A stretch of DNA of 56,226 nt, from assembly GCF_024206475.1 (NCBI RefSeq), contig NZ_JAMBPR010000060.1:1-56226 (forward strand), in the 5' to 3' direction. Of this stretch, positions 10,568-19,389 are shown one piece after another; within the stretch, counting starts at the first letter, position 1; each line of letters begins with the position of its first letter. Made by a program: the position numbers and the translations under genes. Source of the stretch: Paraburkholderia sp. CNPSo 3274. Its GTDB lineage: Bacteria > Pseudomonadota > Gammaproteobacteria > Burkholderiales > Burkholderiaceae. Below the pieces are notes generated by a model, which did not search any database, was not told the origin of the DNA, and saw nothing but the letters and a program-made list of their open reading frames with translations.

Positions 10568-10730
10568 CGCATTCACCTGAGTCGACGATTGGTTGACGTC
10601 AAAGTGTTGCACAGGGACCTTACAGACGCGGGGTTCTGTCGCCACGAAGTTACCACTCCGCCGAGAGGTGATTTTGCGAATCGGGACTGAGAACGGGTCG
10701 TGTCCTGCGAATCCCCCAGGCGGGACCCGG

Positions 10731-10835
10731 CCACAACCTGCCATTCAGCGAGCGGATGAGCCTGCCGTTGGAACGACTGCACGACTCCGCTAACGGCCAT
10801 TGCTCGCGCACATCAACGAACGGCTGCGATGAGTG
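10731..10835. repeat. Dispersed intergenic repeat, family 1, copy A
   Basis: These 105 bases are clearly similar to 18092-18196 over their full length and in the same orientation. The best-conserved core includes CCGCTAACGGCCATTGCT and a downstream AACGAACGGCTGC. Both copies lie between genes. One reading frame through both copies gives related peptides, but divergence and lack of a start signal argue for a non-coding repeat. Confidence 0.7.
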
Positions 10836-10924
10836 TAATTCGTAGCTTCAAGAAGTAACCGTGCAGACAGCGTCTGCACGGGCCATCCCCGACGCGCTAT
10901 CACAAGTGCATGCCACGATCTGCT

Positions 10925-12373
10925 TTATAGGATCGAATCAATGCCTCGATCCGCCTCACGTGCCAGATCTAGCTCCCGGCGGATGTCCATCGAACGACAA
11001 CTCACCAGATAGACGGCGGCCGACACAACAAGTCCAATGACCATCCCGATGTCGATATTTCCTAGCATTCGCGCAATGGGACCGACGTAGAATCCCATCG
11101 ACGAAAACGGCAGCATCGCAGCAAAACCAATGAAATATGCGCCCAGACCACGCCAGTTCCATCGCCCATACAAGCCTCGCGGATTGAATATCTCGCGCAC
11201 AGAATATTCCGTTTTCCGAACAAAGTAGAAGTCGACCAGATTGATTGCTGTCCACGGCGTGAACAGATACAGTAGAACGCCGAGGAAGTCGCCGAATTTC
11301 GCCATGAAGTCGCCGGATGCCGCGAGAGCAATCCCTGTTGCAACGATTGCAACAACAATAAGGCTGACAAAGCGCGCACGAACCGTTGGCTTCGATAATT
11401 TAAGCGAGTCCGCGATACTCATAAGCGTCAGCGACGCGCCGTAGAAGTTCAGACTTGCCATTGTCACAAGCGTCGCCACGGAAAGCACCAGTGTCAGTGC
11501 ACCCAAGCCAGGATAGATGGCATCGCCGACTTCCTTCACGGCCGCGCCAATATCCGTCTTAACGTGAATGGCCGCAGCCGCTGCACCGATCAGCATCATC
11601 CACGCGCCGCCGATGAATGCGCCCAGATACGTCCACCAGAACGACGCCCGCACGCCAACATTCGCCGGCATGTAGCGCGAATAGTCAGACACATAGATCG
11701 CCCAGCTCAACTGATACGCCGCTGCGGCGAAAAATTGCACGAAGAACGGCACGCTACGAAACCCGCTCACGCTGAACATGGCGGCATCGAAATGCACGGT
11801 CGTCACAATGCCGATAGAGAGAATCGACAGCACGACGACCATCATCACCGCGAGCCATTGCTGCGCCTGATGAATCCAGTCGTGACCGAGAAATGCTACA
11901 GCAAGCGACAGGACGGTGAAGGCAATCAGCCCAACTCGTGCGTCGATATGCAGAAGATGATGAAGCGAATCGCCTGCCAGCACCTGATTGAATGCGTTAT
12001 AGCCCACGTAGGTAACGAGCGCGACAATCCAGACAAGCAACGCGCCCATATAGCCGAATTGCGGTCTCGACTGGATCATCTGCGGCAGGCCGAGTTGCGG
12101 CCCTTGCGTCGAATGAAACGCCATGAAGAAAGTCCCAAACGCCGCGCCAAGCACCGCGGCAATTGCGGTCCAGAGTAGGTTCGCCCCCGTCGCGCCGCCC
12201 AACGCACCGACGGCCAGCGTAGCGATCTGCGTCGACCCGGAAAACCAGATCGTGCCGAGCTGCCAGATTTTCCCGTGACGCTCCGCGTGCGGAATATAGT
12301 CGATCGAGCGACGCTCGACTCCCAGGCGCGGCTTCGCGGGCTCCGCGATCACCGTAGAGCTGCTATGTTGCAT
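10925..12373 (-). CDS. NCS1-family nucleobase/cation symporter
   Basis: This encodes 482 residues with about twelve hydrophobic segments. The N-terminus VERRSIDYIPHAERHGKIWQ followed by LGTIWFSGS matches NCS1 permeases such as cytosine, allantoin and hydantoin carriers, which take up nitrogen heterocycles with a cation. The start at ATG 12373 is preferred over an upstream TTG because the GGAGA at the TTG acts as its ribosome-binding site. It lies about 106 bases downstream of the GMC oxidoreductase gene on the same strand, at the end of a cluster led by a LysR gene. The substrate is probably an organic nitrogen or carbon compound used by that cluster, which is inference. Confidence 0.88.
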   Translation of the reverse strand: MQHSSSTVIAEPAKPRLGVERRSIDYIPHAERHGKIWQLGTIWFSGSTQIATLAVGALGGATGANLLWTAIAAVLGAAFGTFFMAFHSTQGPQLGLPQMIQSRPQFGYMGALLVWIVALVTYVGYNAFNQVLAGDSLHHLLHIDARVGLIAFTVLSLAVAFLGHDWIHQAQQWLAVMMVVVLSILSIGIVTTVHFDAAMFSVSGFRSVPFFVQFFAAAAYQLSWAIYVSDYSRYMPANVGVRASFWWTYLGAFIGGAWMMLIGAAAAAIHVKTDIGAAVKEVGDAIYPGLGALTLVLSVATLVTMASLNFYGASLTLMSIADSLKLSKPTVRARFVSLIVVAIVATGIALAASGDFMAKFGDFLGVLLYLFTPWTAINLVDFYFVRKTEYSVREIFNPRGLYGRWNWRGLGAYFIGFAAMLPFSSMGFYVGPIARMLGNIDIGMVIGLVVSAAVYLVSCRSMDIRRELDLAREADRGIDSIL

Positions 12374-12479
12374 CACTGTCTCCAAGAGTTTTAATTGTCG
12401 CGGGGGTCAGCGGCGCGCCACCCGCCCGCGCATTTCGCATGCGATTCCTGCATCGGGATCGCATGCGGGAACTACGTGT

Positions 12480-14168
12480 TCAGGCGACCAGCACCGCGCT
12501 ATCGCGAACCTGTGCGATGTTTCGCGCATTCGCCCAATCTTCGCGAATCATGTCGCTGGCGCGTTCAGCGATCATCAAGGTGGGAGAGTTTGTATTGCCT
12601 GAGGTAATCGTCGGCATGATCGAGGCGTCGACCACTCGCAGCCCCGTCACCCCAATCACGCGCAAACGCGAATCGACCACCGCACCGCTGTCTTCGACAC
12701 GCCCCATGCTGCACGTGCCGACCGGATGAAAAATCGTCGTACCCACATTGCCCGCGGCGCGCTGCAACTCTTCTTCGCTCTGGAATTCAGGGCCCGGAAG
12801 CACCTCGCGCGGATTGAACGGTGCCAATGCGGGCGCCGTCGCAATCCGTCGCGTGAGGCGAAGCGCATCAGCGGCGACCTTCCGGTCTAGTTCAGTTGAC
12901 AGATAGTTGGGCGCGATGCGCGGTGGCGCGAGCGGGTCAGCGGACGTCGCGTGAATGCTGCCGCGCGATGTCGGTCGCAATTGGCAGACCGACGCCGTAA
13001 TCGCGTCGAACGAATGAAGCGGCTCGCCGAAGCGATCCAGAGAGAGCGGCTGAACGTGGTACTGGACGTCGGGCCTGTCCGTGCTGCCGTAGCTTGTCGA
13101 GGTAAAGATTCCCAACTGGGAGGGAGACATCGCCATGGGTCCGCTGCGGTCCAGCGCGTATTGCAGACCGATTCGCATTTTCCCCCACAACGATGCGCTC
13201 AGAGTGTTCAGCGTGGTCGCGCCATCTATGCGAAACACCATGCGCAGTTGCAAATGATCCTGCAGGTTTTCGCCGACGCCACGCCGCGCGGCACGTACCG
13301 GAATGCCCAGCGCCGCCAATCTGTCCGGGTCGCCAATCCCGGACAATTCAAGCAGCTTCGGCGAATTGACGGCACCCGCGCACGAAATCACTTCGCGTCG
13401 TGCCGTGGCCTGCATCTGCACGCCTTCAGCGGTGACTTCGACTCCCACGCAGTGCGTACCGTCGAATTTCAGGCGCTCAGTTTGAGCCAGTGTCACGACA
13501 GTTAGATTGCGGCGATGTGCAGCGGGCTTGAGAAAAGCCTTCGACGTATTCCAGCGAATGCCGCGCCGCTGATTCACATCGAAGTAGCCCACGCCGTTGT
13601 TATCGCCCCCGTTGAAGTCCGTGGTCGCCGGAATGCCGCTCTGCTGGGCCGCTTTTGAAAAGACTTCGAGTATCGGCCAGCGCAGGCGCTGCTTCTCGAC
13701 GCGCCAGGGACCACCCGCGCCATGCAATTCGCTCGCACCGCCATGGTAATCCTCGCTGCGGCGGAACACCGGCAGGACTGATTTCCAGCGCCAGCCCGCG
13801 TCGCCGGTGCTTTGCGCCCAATCGTCATAGTCTTCGCGCTGGCCGCGCATATAGATCATGCCGTTGATCGACGAGCAGCCGCCCAGCACGCGCCCGCGTG
13901 GATAGCTGAGCGAACGGCCGTTTAGGCCTTGCTCCTCCTCGGTGCGGAATTTCCAATCGGTGCGCGGATTGCCGATACAGTACAAATAGCCCACCGGCAC
14001 ATGGATCCAGTGATAGTTGTCTTTTCCGCCGGCCTCGAGCAGTAGCACCGATGCCCTGGCATCTTCGCTCAGACGATTGGCGAGCGCACATCCCGCAGTC
14101 CCGCCACCAATCACGATATAGTCGAATTCGCCGAGTGACTGCCGTTTCGATGTCATTTCATTTTGCAT
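12480..14168 (-). CDS. GMC-family FAD-dependent oxidoreductase (choline dehydrogenase-like)
   Basis: This encodes 562 residues, the usual GMC length. The N-terminal Rossmann motif YIVIGGGTAGCALANRLSED binds FAD. The first GMC signature is seen as PRGRVLGGCSSINGMIYMRG, and the second as GAVNSPKLLELSGIGDP. The C-terminal catalytic pair is present as His in FHPVGTCSMG and Asn in SGNTNSPTLM. These enzymes oxidise alcohols to aldehydes. The gene follows the CoA-transferase-like gene by 44 bases and precedes the NCS1 permease, so it is probably cotranscribed with both. No obvious ribosome-binding site precedes ATG 14168; a nearby in-frame ATG (14153) is an alternative. The substrate is unknown. Confidence 0.9.
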   Translation of the reverse strand: MQNEMTSKRQSLGEFDYIVIGGGTAGCALANRLSEDARASVLLLEAGGKDNYHWIHVPVGYLYCIGNPRTDWKFRTEEEQGLNGRSLSYPRGRVLGGCSSINGMIYMRGQREDYDDWAQSTGDAGWRWKSVLPVFRRSEDYHGGASELHGAGGPWRVEKQRLRWPILEVFSKAAQQSGIPATTDFNGGDNNGVGYFDVNQRRGIRWNTSKAFLKPAAHRRNLTVVTLAQTERLKFDGTHCVGVEVTAEGVQMQATARREVISCAGAVNSPKLLELSGIGDPDRLAALGIPVRAARRGVGENLQDHLQLRMVFRIDGATTLNTLSASLWGKMRIGLQYALDRSGPMAMSPSQLGIFTSTSYGSTDRPDVQYHVQPLSLDRFGEPLHSFDAITASVCQLRPTSRGSIHATSADPLAPPRIAPNYLSTELDRKVAADALRLTRRIATAPALAPFNPREVLPGPEFQSEEELQRAAGNVGTTIFHPVGTCSMGRVEDSGAVVDSRLRVIGVTGLRVVDASIMPTITSGNTNSPTLMIAERASDMIREDWANARNIAQVRDSAVLVA

Positions 14169-14212
14169 AACTGACAATGTGTTGGATCTGAATCGATTGA
14201 ACTGAAGGTCGA

Positions 14213-16714
14213 TCAGCTGGGCAGATATTCGCTCGACCAGCTCACGCCAATTGCGCCGCGGTCGATAAGCGCATCAATCAGCCCTTCGGAGTAGCCGAGC
14301 GAACGCATGACCACGCGCGTCGAAGCGCCGAATTTTTCGGCGGGCGCGAGAGCACGAATGGTTGCATGCGTCGGGCGAACCGCTACCGGATCGAGCTGCG
14401 TAACACGGTGGCCGCTGGGATGCGATTCGTAGACACTAAATGCATAGCTGCCCAGATCGATACCGGGTTGGCCGTCGGCGGGGCGGCTGGCGCTGCGACG
14501 CAGATTGTCCAGATTGTCGGGTACGGCGGCCGCGATGTTTGCGGCTTGCAGCCTGGTTTGCCAGCTTTCAGCACCATCCGATGCGATCGCCCGGGCAAGA
14601 AAATCTGCCGGTGCCGGAGACGCAGCGATGCCGCGCAGACCCTCGACATCGTCGAGCCGTTCGAACTCGCTTGCGTCCGTATGCACGTAGATCCAGCCGT
14701 CTGCCGCGCGGAAAAACCTCGACAGTGGCCCGAATCCCGATGCCTCGCGTCCCGACGGTTCGTCGAACGGCGCGCGGCCAGCGTAGTCGTAGCAGAATGG
14801 AATCTGCACCAGGTTGCCGAGCGCGGCCAGCGACGTCCGCGCGCGGCCGCCCTCTCCGGTGCGGGCCTTCCGGTACAACGCGGCGGCCACACCCAGCGCC
14901 GCTGCGAAGCCGCACATCACGTCGATGGTGCCGACATGAGCGTGCTCCTCCGGCGTAGCCATGCCACCGCCAAAGCGCACCATGATGCCCGTGCAGGCCT
15001 GGATCAAATCGTCATAGCCCAGATAGTCGGTTCGCGGGCCACGGCGTGGGCCGCCGAAGCAATCGAGCTGGCAGAACACGACACCGGGATTGAGCGCGCG
15101 CAGGCTCGCCTCGTCCAGACCCAGCGGGGCAAGTTGCCGGTCCGGCGCATTCATCACGATCACATCGACCGAGCGGGCCAGCGTCTGCAACACCTGCCGC
15201 CCCTCATCCTTGCCGAGATCGACCAGAATGCTTTGTTTGCCGCGCGCCGACGACATTCCAAAGACAACCGTATTCCACGGATCGTAATTCGGCGACACGG
15301 GATCCAGTTTGATGACCTCCGCACCGAAGCGTCCGAGGAACGACGTCGAATGCGGACCGGCGATCACGTTGGTCAGATCCAGAACGCGCACACCATCGAG
15401 CCAGCCGCCCACGCCATCGTGCGGCTTGACGGCGCGCATCGGCTGCGCCGTGGCGTCCAATGCGGCGATGGCCTCGGCGACGGGCACCGTACGACGTGGC
15501 TCGGGCGACAGCATCGCTTCGGCACTGTCTTCGAGCCAGGCAACCGGCCCTGGCTGTTTCATCATGCCAAACTCGCCATCGTGAGATTCCAGCACCAGGC
15601 CGGCGGCGTTCGCATGCTCGTCGTGCAGCCATTCCTGCGTGCTGCGGTGTGCGGCGCCTGGAAAGCCGCCTTCTCCGAAAATTCGCTCCCATTCGGCCGA
15701 GGTCTTGGTCAGGAAGACCGCCTTCATGCGCGCGGAAATGCGCGCAGCCCAGTGCGCCGGCAGCGGGTACACGCCGAGCGATGCGTCGCCTTCCCATTCA
15801 CCCACAGGGCGATAGCAATCGGCGACCGTCGGCAGTCCGGCCTCAACCATTTCTTCGTAGAGACCCATCGCCATGAGGCAACGCTTGGCGTGTGCATTAT
15901 GCGAGGGGCAAACCGCGTAGAACTTGCGCCCATCGGCACATTCGTAGGTGCGATAAAACGGGTCGAGATATTCCTGCAAGGCCTCGTACGAGAGATCCAT
16001 CGGCAACCCGTTTGCGCGACGGCGCTCGACTTCCTTTTCGCGGAGCGTTTTGTAGCGCTGCGGATAGTGGTCGATCTTGATCGAGTTGTACGAGAGTCCT
16101 TCGAGAACTGCCGACGAAAGCGGCACTTCAATACCGTCGCCGCGCCCCATACGTTCGCGCGACTGGAGTGCGAGAACGACGGAAGCAACACCCAGCATCG
16201 TGCCGTACGACGAAGCCAGCGGCAGCGGCGAGAAGCTGGGATTGATGCCCATCAGCACGCGGTTCTGTCCCATGTCCGTAAAGACGCCGGACGCCGATGC
16301 GATGATCGGCTCGAACGCGCGCCACTCGCGGCGCAATGCATCGTTACTTGCGAATCCCGGCAGGGAAAGCGTGATCAGGTCCGGGCGTGCTGCGCGCAGT
16401 TCCGCGAAGCAGATGCCAAGCCGGTCGAGCACGCCTGGGCGGAAGTTCTCGATCACGATGTCAGCACGCTCGATCAGCGCGTGCGCATCGACGCGGCCTT
16501 CGGCGGTTTTCAGATCGAGCCGGACCGTGAGCTTGTTGCGATTGAGTACGGCATTGGCGGGGCTGTCCCAGAGCGGGCCGCCAGGCGGATCGATATGGAT
16601 CACCTTCGCGCCGAGATCAGAGAGGATCATCGCGACCGCCGGCCCGGCGATGTATTGGCCGAAGTCGACCACGTTGACGCCGCTAAGCGGGCGCTTGTCT
16701 TGTGCTTCCGTCAT
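14213..16714 (-). CDS. Double CaiB/BaiF-type CoA-transferase-like protein
   Basis: This encodes 833 residues, about twice a usual class III CoA-transferase. The first half starts VNVVDFGQYIAGPAVAMILS with DLGAKVIHIDPP, and the second starts VRVLDLTNVIAGPHSTSFLG with RFGAEVIKLDP near residue 440. Each is a typical CaiB N-terminal block. The catalytic Asp of formyl-CoA transferase lies in a VDVSMQDAV-like motif. The matching regions here read IEVPLSSAV and ARTSLAALG, so the Asp seems absent in both halves; this alignment is by eye. ATG 16714 follows GGAGGCAGGACGGAG. The gene is followed after 44 bases by the GMC gene. It may be an active transferase with altered chemistry or a non-catalytic homologue. 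Confidence 0.85.
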   Translation of the reverse strand: MTEAQDKRPLSGVNVVDFGQYIAGPAVAMILSDLGAKVIHIDPPGGPLWDSPANAVLNRNKLTVRLDLKTAEGRVDAHALIERADIVIENFRPGVLDRLGICFAELRAARPDLITLSLPGFASNDALRREWRAFEPIIASASGVFTDMGQNRVLMGINPSFSPLPLASSYGTMLGVASVVLALQSRERMGRGDGIEVPLSSAVLEGLSYNSIKIDHYPQRYKTLREKEVERRRANGLPMDLSYEALQEYLDPFYRTYECADGRKFYAVCPSHNAHAKRCLMAMGLYEEMVEAGLPTVADCYRPVGEWEGDASLGVYPLPAHWAARISARMKAVFLTKTSAEWERIFGEGGFPGAAHRSTQEWLHDEHANAAGLVLESHDGEFGMMKQPGPVAWLEDSAEAMLSPEPRRTVPVAEAIAALDATAQPMRAVKPHDGVGGWLDGVRVLDLTNVIAGPHSTSFLGRFGAEVIKLDPVSPNYDPWNTVVFGMSSARGKQSILVDLGKDEGRQVLQTLARSVDVIVMNAPDRQLAPLGLDEASLRALNPGVVFCQLDCFGGPRRGPRTDYLGYDDLIQACTGIMVRFGGGMATPEEHAHVGTIDVMCGFAAALGVAAALYRKARTGEGGRARTSLAALGNLVQIPFCYDYAGRAPFDEPSGREASGFGPLSRFFRAADGWIYVHTDASEFERLDDVEGLRGIAASPAPADFLARAIASDGAESWQTRLQAANIAAAVPDNLDNLRRSASRPADGQPGIDLGSYAFSVYESHPSGHRVTQLDPVAVRPTHATIRALAPAEKFGASTRVVMRSLGYSEGLIDALIDRGAIGVSWSSEYLPS

Positions 16715-16860
16715 CTCCGTCCTGCCTCCAGCACAGCGGCGCGTGGCCGTCTGCTGCTCGTCGTGTTATGGGCTGGCAGCGCCTTGCCTCGATCGGCGGT
16801 GCGATCAGGCGGCGCGCCCGGAACAGACTTTCGGTCAGAGAGGAACGGCGGTAAAGCTAT

Positions 16861-16890
16861 AAAAAAAACGACTAAGGGTTGGTTTTTTTT
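16861..16890. terminator. A-run/T-run element, possible weak bidirectional terminator
   Basis: Eight A residues (16861-16868) and eight T residues (16883-16890) flank a short middle. This lies just after the LysR stop and before the CoA-transferase-like gene. The stem is almost all A-T, so it would be a weak terminator at best. It may still lower read-through from the LysR gene. Confidence 0.35.
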
Positions 16891-16905
16891 ATGGCTGCGC
16901 TGGCA

Positions 16906-17805
16906 TCAGGCGCGGGCCTGGTCGGCCGTCTCGACAAGCCAGTCGACAAAAGCCTTTGCATTCGGGTTAACGATGCTGTGTGGCGAATACACAAGCCAGA
17001 ACGCTTCCTCAGTCGGCAAGTGAGGTTTGAGCGGGGCAATCAACTGGCCGCTCTCCAGCATCTGCTCGACGAGTGAGGAACGTGCGAGCGCAACGCCCTG
17101 TCCGAGCTCAGCCGCCTTGAGCGCGGAGATCAGCGTGTCGAAATGCATGCCGGAAGAAGAATCGACCTTTGCTGCGCCAGCCTTGCGCAACCAGTAGCCC
17201 CAGCCCTCTTCGTACCCGAGCACGTGCAGCAGTTCGTGACCCGCGAGATCCTTTGGCTTCGCGAGCGGCCGGCGCGCGGACGGCAGATCAGGCGCGCAAA
17301 CCGGTATGAGCGTGTCCCTGGTCAGGCGCTCCGCCCGCAGACCCGACCATTTTCCATGGCCATGGCGAATCTCCAGATCGGCGTCGACGTCGGTCACACA
17401 ACTGTCTCCGCCCCAGATATTGCTGGTGATGCGCAAGCTGATATCAGGATGCAGCTCGCGAAACGCAGGCAATCGAACAGCGAGCCATTGCGTATAGAAG
17501 ACGAGGCTGACGCGCACGGTCAGCACGCGAAGATTGATGCTACCGAAAATTTCGTCAGTCGCAACAGCCAGCCGCTCGATCGCTTCGTGAACTACCGGGA
17601 GGTAGGCCTGGCCCGCATCGGTCATTTCGATACCGCGAGGAAGGCGGCGAAACAGCGCCGTCCCAAGTTGGGATTCGAGCCCTTTGACCTGCTGACTCAC
17701 GGCCGCCTGCGTAAGGTTGAGCTCATTCGCGGCATGCGTGAAACTCAGGTGGCGCGCCGATGATTCAAATGCACGAAGCCAGTTAAGCGGAGGCAGTCTT
17801 TTCAT
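16906..17805 (-). CDS. LysR-family regulator (GcvA-like)
   Basis: This encodes 299 residues. The start LPPLNWLRAFESSARHLSFT with a helix-turn-helix (HAANELNLTQAAVSQQVKGL) is typical of LysR proteins of the GcvA/AmpR branch. An effector-binding domain fills the rest. It lies 191 bases upstream of the CoA-transferase-like gene on the same strand rather than divergent, so it may be first in, or just ahead of, the metabolic cluster. It likely controls that cluster in response to the substrate or a product; this is inference. Confidence 0.9.
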   Translation of the reverse strand: MKRLPPLNWLRAFESSARHLSFTHAANELNLTQAAVSQQVKGLESQLGTALFRRLPRGIEMTDAGQAYLPVVHEAIERLAVATDEIFGSINLRVLTVRVSLVFYTQWLAVRLPAFRELHPDISLRITSNIWGGDSCVTDVDADLEIRHGHGKWSGLRAERLTRDTLIPVCAPDLPSARRPLAKPKDLAGHELLHVLGYEEGWGYWLRKAGAAKVDSSSGMHFDTLISALKAAELGQGVALARSSLVEQMLESGQLIAPLKPHLPTEEAFWLVYSPHSIVNPNAKAFVDWLVETADQARA

Positions 17806-18091
17806 CTGGAAGATGTCTTTTGTCCTGGGCGGTATCGAAATGATGAAGGTCGACCATTTAACGGGCGACGTCCATTATTTTGACAGTTCTTGTGACGCAA
17901 ATCGCGAGGTTCCCCGCGTGCAGCCAGGCCGGCGTCACCGCGCAAGACACACGCGTTCCCGCAGCGTTTGACGTGGTTCGCCCCAATCTCGGTGGTCAAT
18001 CCGCTACTCGTCTCAAACGAAAGCGCATCGTAATGATTTAGCCGCGACCTCCAGCGAATCACCGTATCGGATGAGCGGAGGCGGGTTCCTG

Positions 18092-18196
18092 CAACAACTT
18101 GCCGTTCTCCGAGTGGACGAACCTGCCGTTGGATCGACTGCACTACTCCGCTAACGGCCATTGCTAGCGTGCAGCAACGAACGGCTGCAAAGGGTC
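18092..18196. repeat. Dispersed intergenic repeat, family 1, copy B
   Basis: This is the second copy of the 105-base repeat found at 10731-10835. The longest identical block includes CTCCGCTAACGGCCATTGCT. It lies in the roughly 740-base gene-free stretch upstream of the LysR gene; apart from this repeat and the 18485 repeat, nothing was recognised there. Confidence 0.7.
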
Positions 18197-18484
18197 GAGA
18201 GTACTCATACGACCGCGGCGACAGCTGCCATTCGTGGTCGAGCGAGTGTGGATGGCTGAAGAGTGCCCTGAAGCTGCCTGACGAACAGCGACATCTGAAC
18301 GTCCGCACTGGCCGACTGCCGCCCCAAGAAGTTGGCGTGAGCGACCAAACCAACCCATGAGCTGCCCCTGGATGCCAGGCCCGACCGGCTGCAACGAGTC
18401 TGCCTTCTGTCCACCGCTTCAGTTGGCGGACGGGGCTGCCCGTGTAGTCGGCTAGCAGAGCGTCATCGTAGTCTCACTCCATTT

Positions 18485-18540
18485 GACATTACAGGTCGAA
18501 TGACCGGAATTTGAACTGCTGCACGGACTGTTTTCCGTTG
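18485..18540. repeat. Dispersed intergenic repeat, family 2, copy A
   Basis: These 56 bases resemble 30702-30757. Shared blocks are GACATTACAG, TCGAATGA, AATTT and GACTGTTTT. Both copies lie in gene-free DNA. The copy here ends just after the zinc-ribbon gene stop on the minus strand, so it could be part of its 3' region. Confidence 0.6.
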
Positions 18541-18545
18541 TCTGG

Positions 18546-18761
18546 TTACTTGCGCTCGCGAGCACGCGCAATCGCTTCGTCCGCGATGGTCTTGGGCGTC
18601 TCCAACGTCACGCCGCCATCCCACTCAAGCGTTGCAGCAGCACCGCAGGAGGCGCACGTAGTCGCCTCGCCATCGTGCGAATCGTCATCGCGGCGTTGTT
18701 CGCCACGGTGACCGCATTCCGCACATTTGTACGTGTATAAGACTCTGTCCGTGCGTGCCAT
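18546..18761 (-). CDS. Small zinc-ribbon protein downstream of yoeB
   Basis: This encodes 71 residues with two CxxC pairs (YKCAECGH near residue 12 and TTCASCGA near residue 36), which should bind one zinc ion in a ribbon fold like FmdB-type small proteins. ATG 18761 is supported by AGGAG 6 bases upstream. It starts 23 bases after the yoeB stop, so it is probably transcribed with the toxin-antitoxin pair. Whether it has a role in that system is unknown; two-gene yefM-yoeB operons are the norm. Confidence 0.75.
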   Translation of the reverse strand: MARTDRVLYTYKCAECGHRGEQRRDDDSHDGEATTCASCGAAATLEWDGGVTLETPKTIADEAIARARERK

Positions 18762-18784
18762 TGGCGCTCCTGTTTTCCGATATG

Positions 18785-19051
18785 TCAGTAGTGGTAGCGG
18801 CACGAGACGATATTGATCTGGCTACCGGCAATTTCGTAAACGAGCCGATTAGCGTCATCGATGCGACGCGACCAGAAACCCGTCAGGTTTGCCTTCAGTG
18901 GCTCAGGCTTACCGATGCCCTCGAACGGTGTGCGCTGAGCGTCCTTGATAAGTTGATTGATGCGCTTCAACGTCTTTCTATCCTGCCCCTGCCAGTAGAC
19001 ATAGTCCTCCCATGCCTCGGCCGTCCACATGATGTTCAAAGCGCCACTCAT
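18785..19051 (-). CDS. yoeB: YoeB-family toxin (ribosome-dependent mRNA endonuclease)
   Basis: This encodes 88 residues, close to E. coli YoeB. The sequence contains FWSRRIDDANRLVYEI and ends in SCRYHY; the Arg, His and Tyr of this ending belong to the catalytic set of the family. YoeB cuts mRNA in the ribosomal A site when freed from YefM. The gene overlaps the 3' end of yefM by 4 bases (ATGA), the usual antitoxin-first, tightly coupled order. Confidence 0.93.
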   Translation of the reverse strand: MSGALNIMWTAEAWEDYVYWQGQDRKTLKRINQLIKDAQRTPFEGIGKPEPLKANLTGFWSRRIDDANRLVYEIAGSQINIVSCRYHY

Positions 19052-19308
19052 TCGGCGTCTTCAACCAGCTTGCGGGGCTTGACCTTGCCTGCCCTTGCCT
19101 GCGCAATTGATCGCTCCAGATGAGCGACGTTGGCCGGGGAGCGCAGCAGGTGAACTGTTTCCATCAAGCTGTCGTAATGCTCTTGCGACATGACGATCGC
19201 GTTGGGTGCGTCTCGGCGGGTGATGAGCGTAACGTCTACGTCATCGACTACTTGGTCAATGACGCGCTTGAGATTCGCGCGGGCGTCTGAAAATGGAATG
19301 GTGCGCAT
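19048..19308 (-). CDS. yefM: YefM-family antitoxin (Phd/YefM fold)
   Basis: This encodes 86 residues. The start MRTIPFSDARANLKRVIDQV and the block LLRSPANVAHLERSI match YefM closely. The N-terminal Phd fold binds DNA, and the C-terminal tail neutralises YoeB. ATG 19308 is chosen because AAGGAAG lies 6 bases upstream; an 18-codon longer frame has no such signal. The operator just upstream suggests autoregulation with YoeB. Confidence 0.93.
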   Translation of the reverse strand: MRTIPFSDARANLKRVIDQVVDDVDVTLITRRDAPNAIVMSQEHYDSLMETVHLLRSPANVAHLERSIAQARAGKVKPRKLVEDAE

Positions 19309-19330
19309 GCGTCTTCCTTCGCTACGAACA

Positions 19331-19389
19331 TGTACGAGAATCGGTACAAGTCTAACACGCATCTATCACATGTACAAGTAACCGTACGA
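19331..19389. promoter_or_regulatory. yefM-yoeB operator region with TGTACA-type sites
   Basis: Four short palindromic hexamers or near-matches lie within 59 bases just upstream of yefM: TGTACG (19331), GGTACA (19343), TGTACA (19371) and CGTACG (19384). E. coli YefM-YoeB represses its own operon by binding TGTACA repeats, so these are likely autoregulatory sites. The match to the known core is seen directly; binding is inferred. Confidence 0.65.

Noticed and set aside
14366..17023. Very long plus-strand frame (885 residues) opposite the CoA-transferase-like gene
   Set aside because: It is the antisense shadow of a high-GC gene with recognisable CaiB motifs; its translation is His/Arg-rich and unlike a protein.
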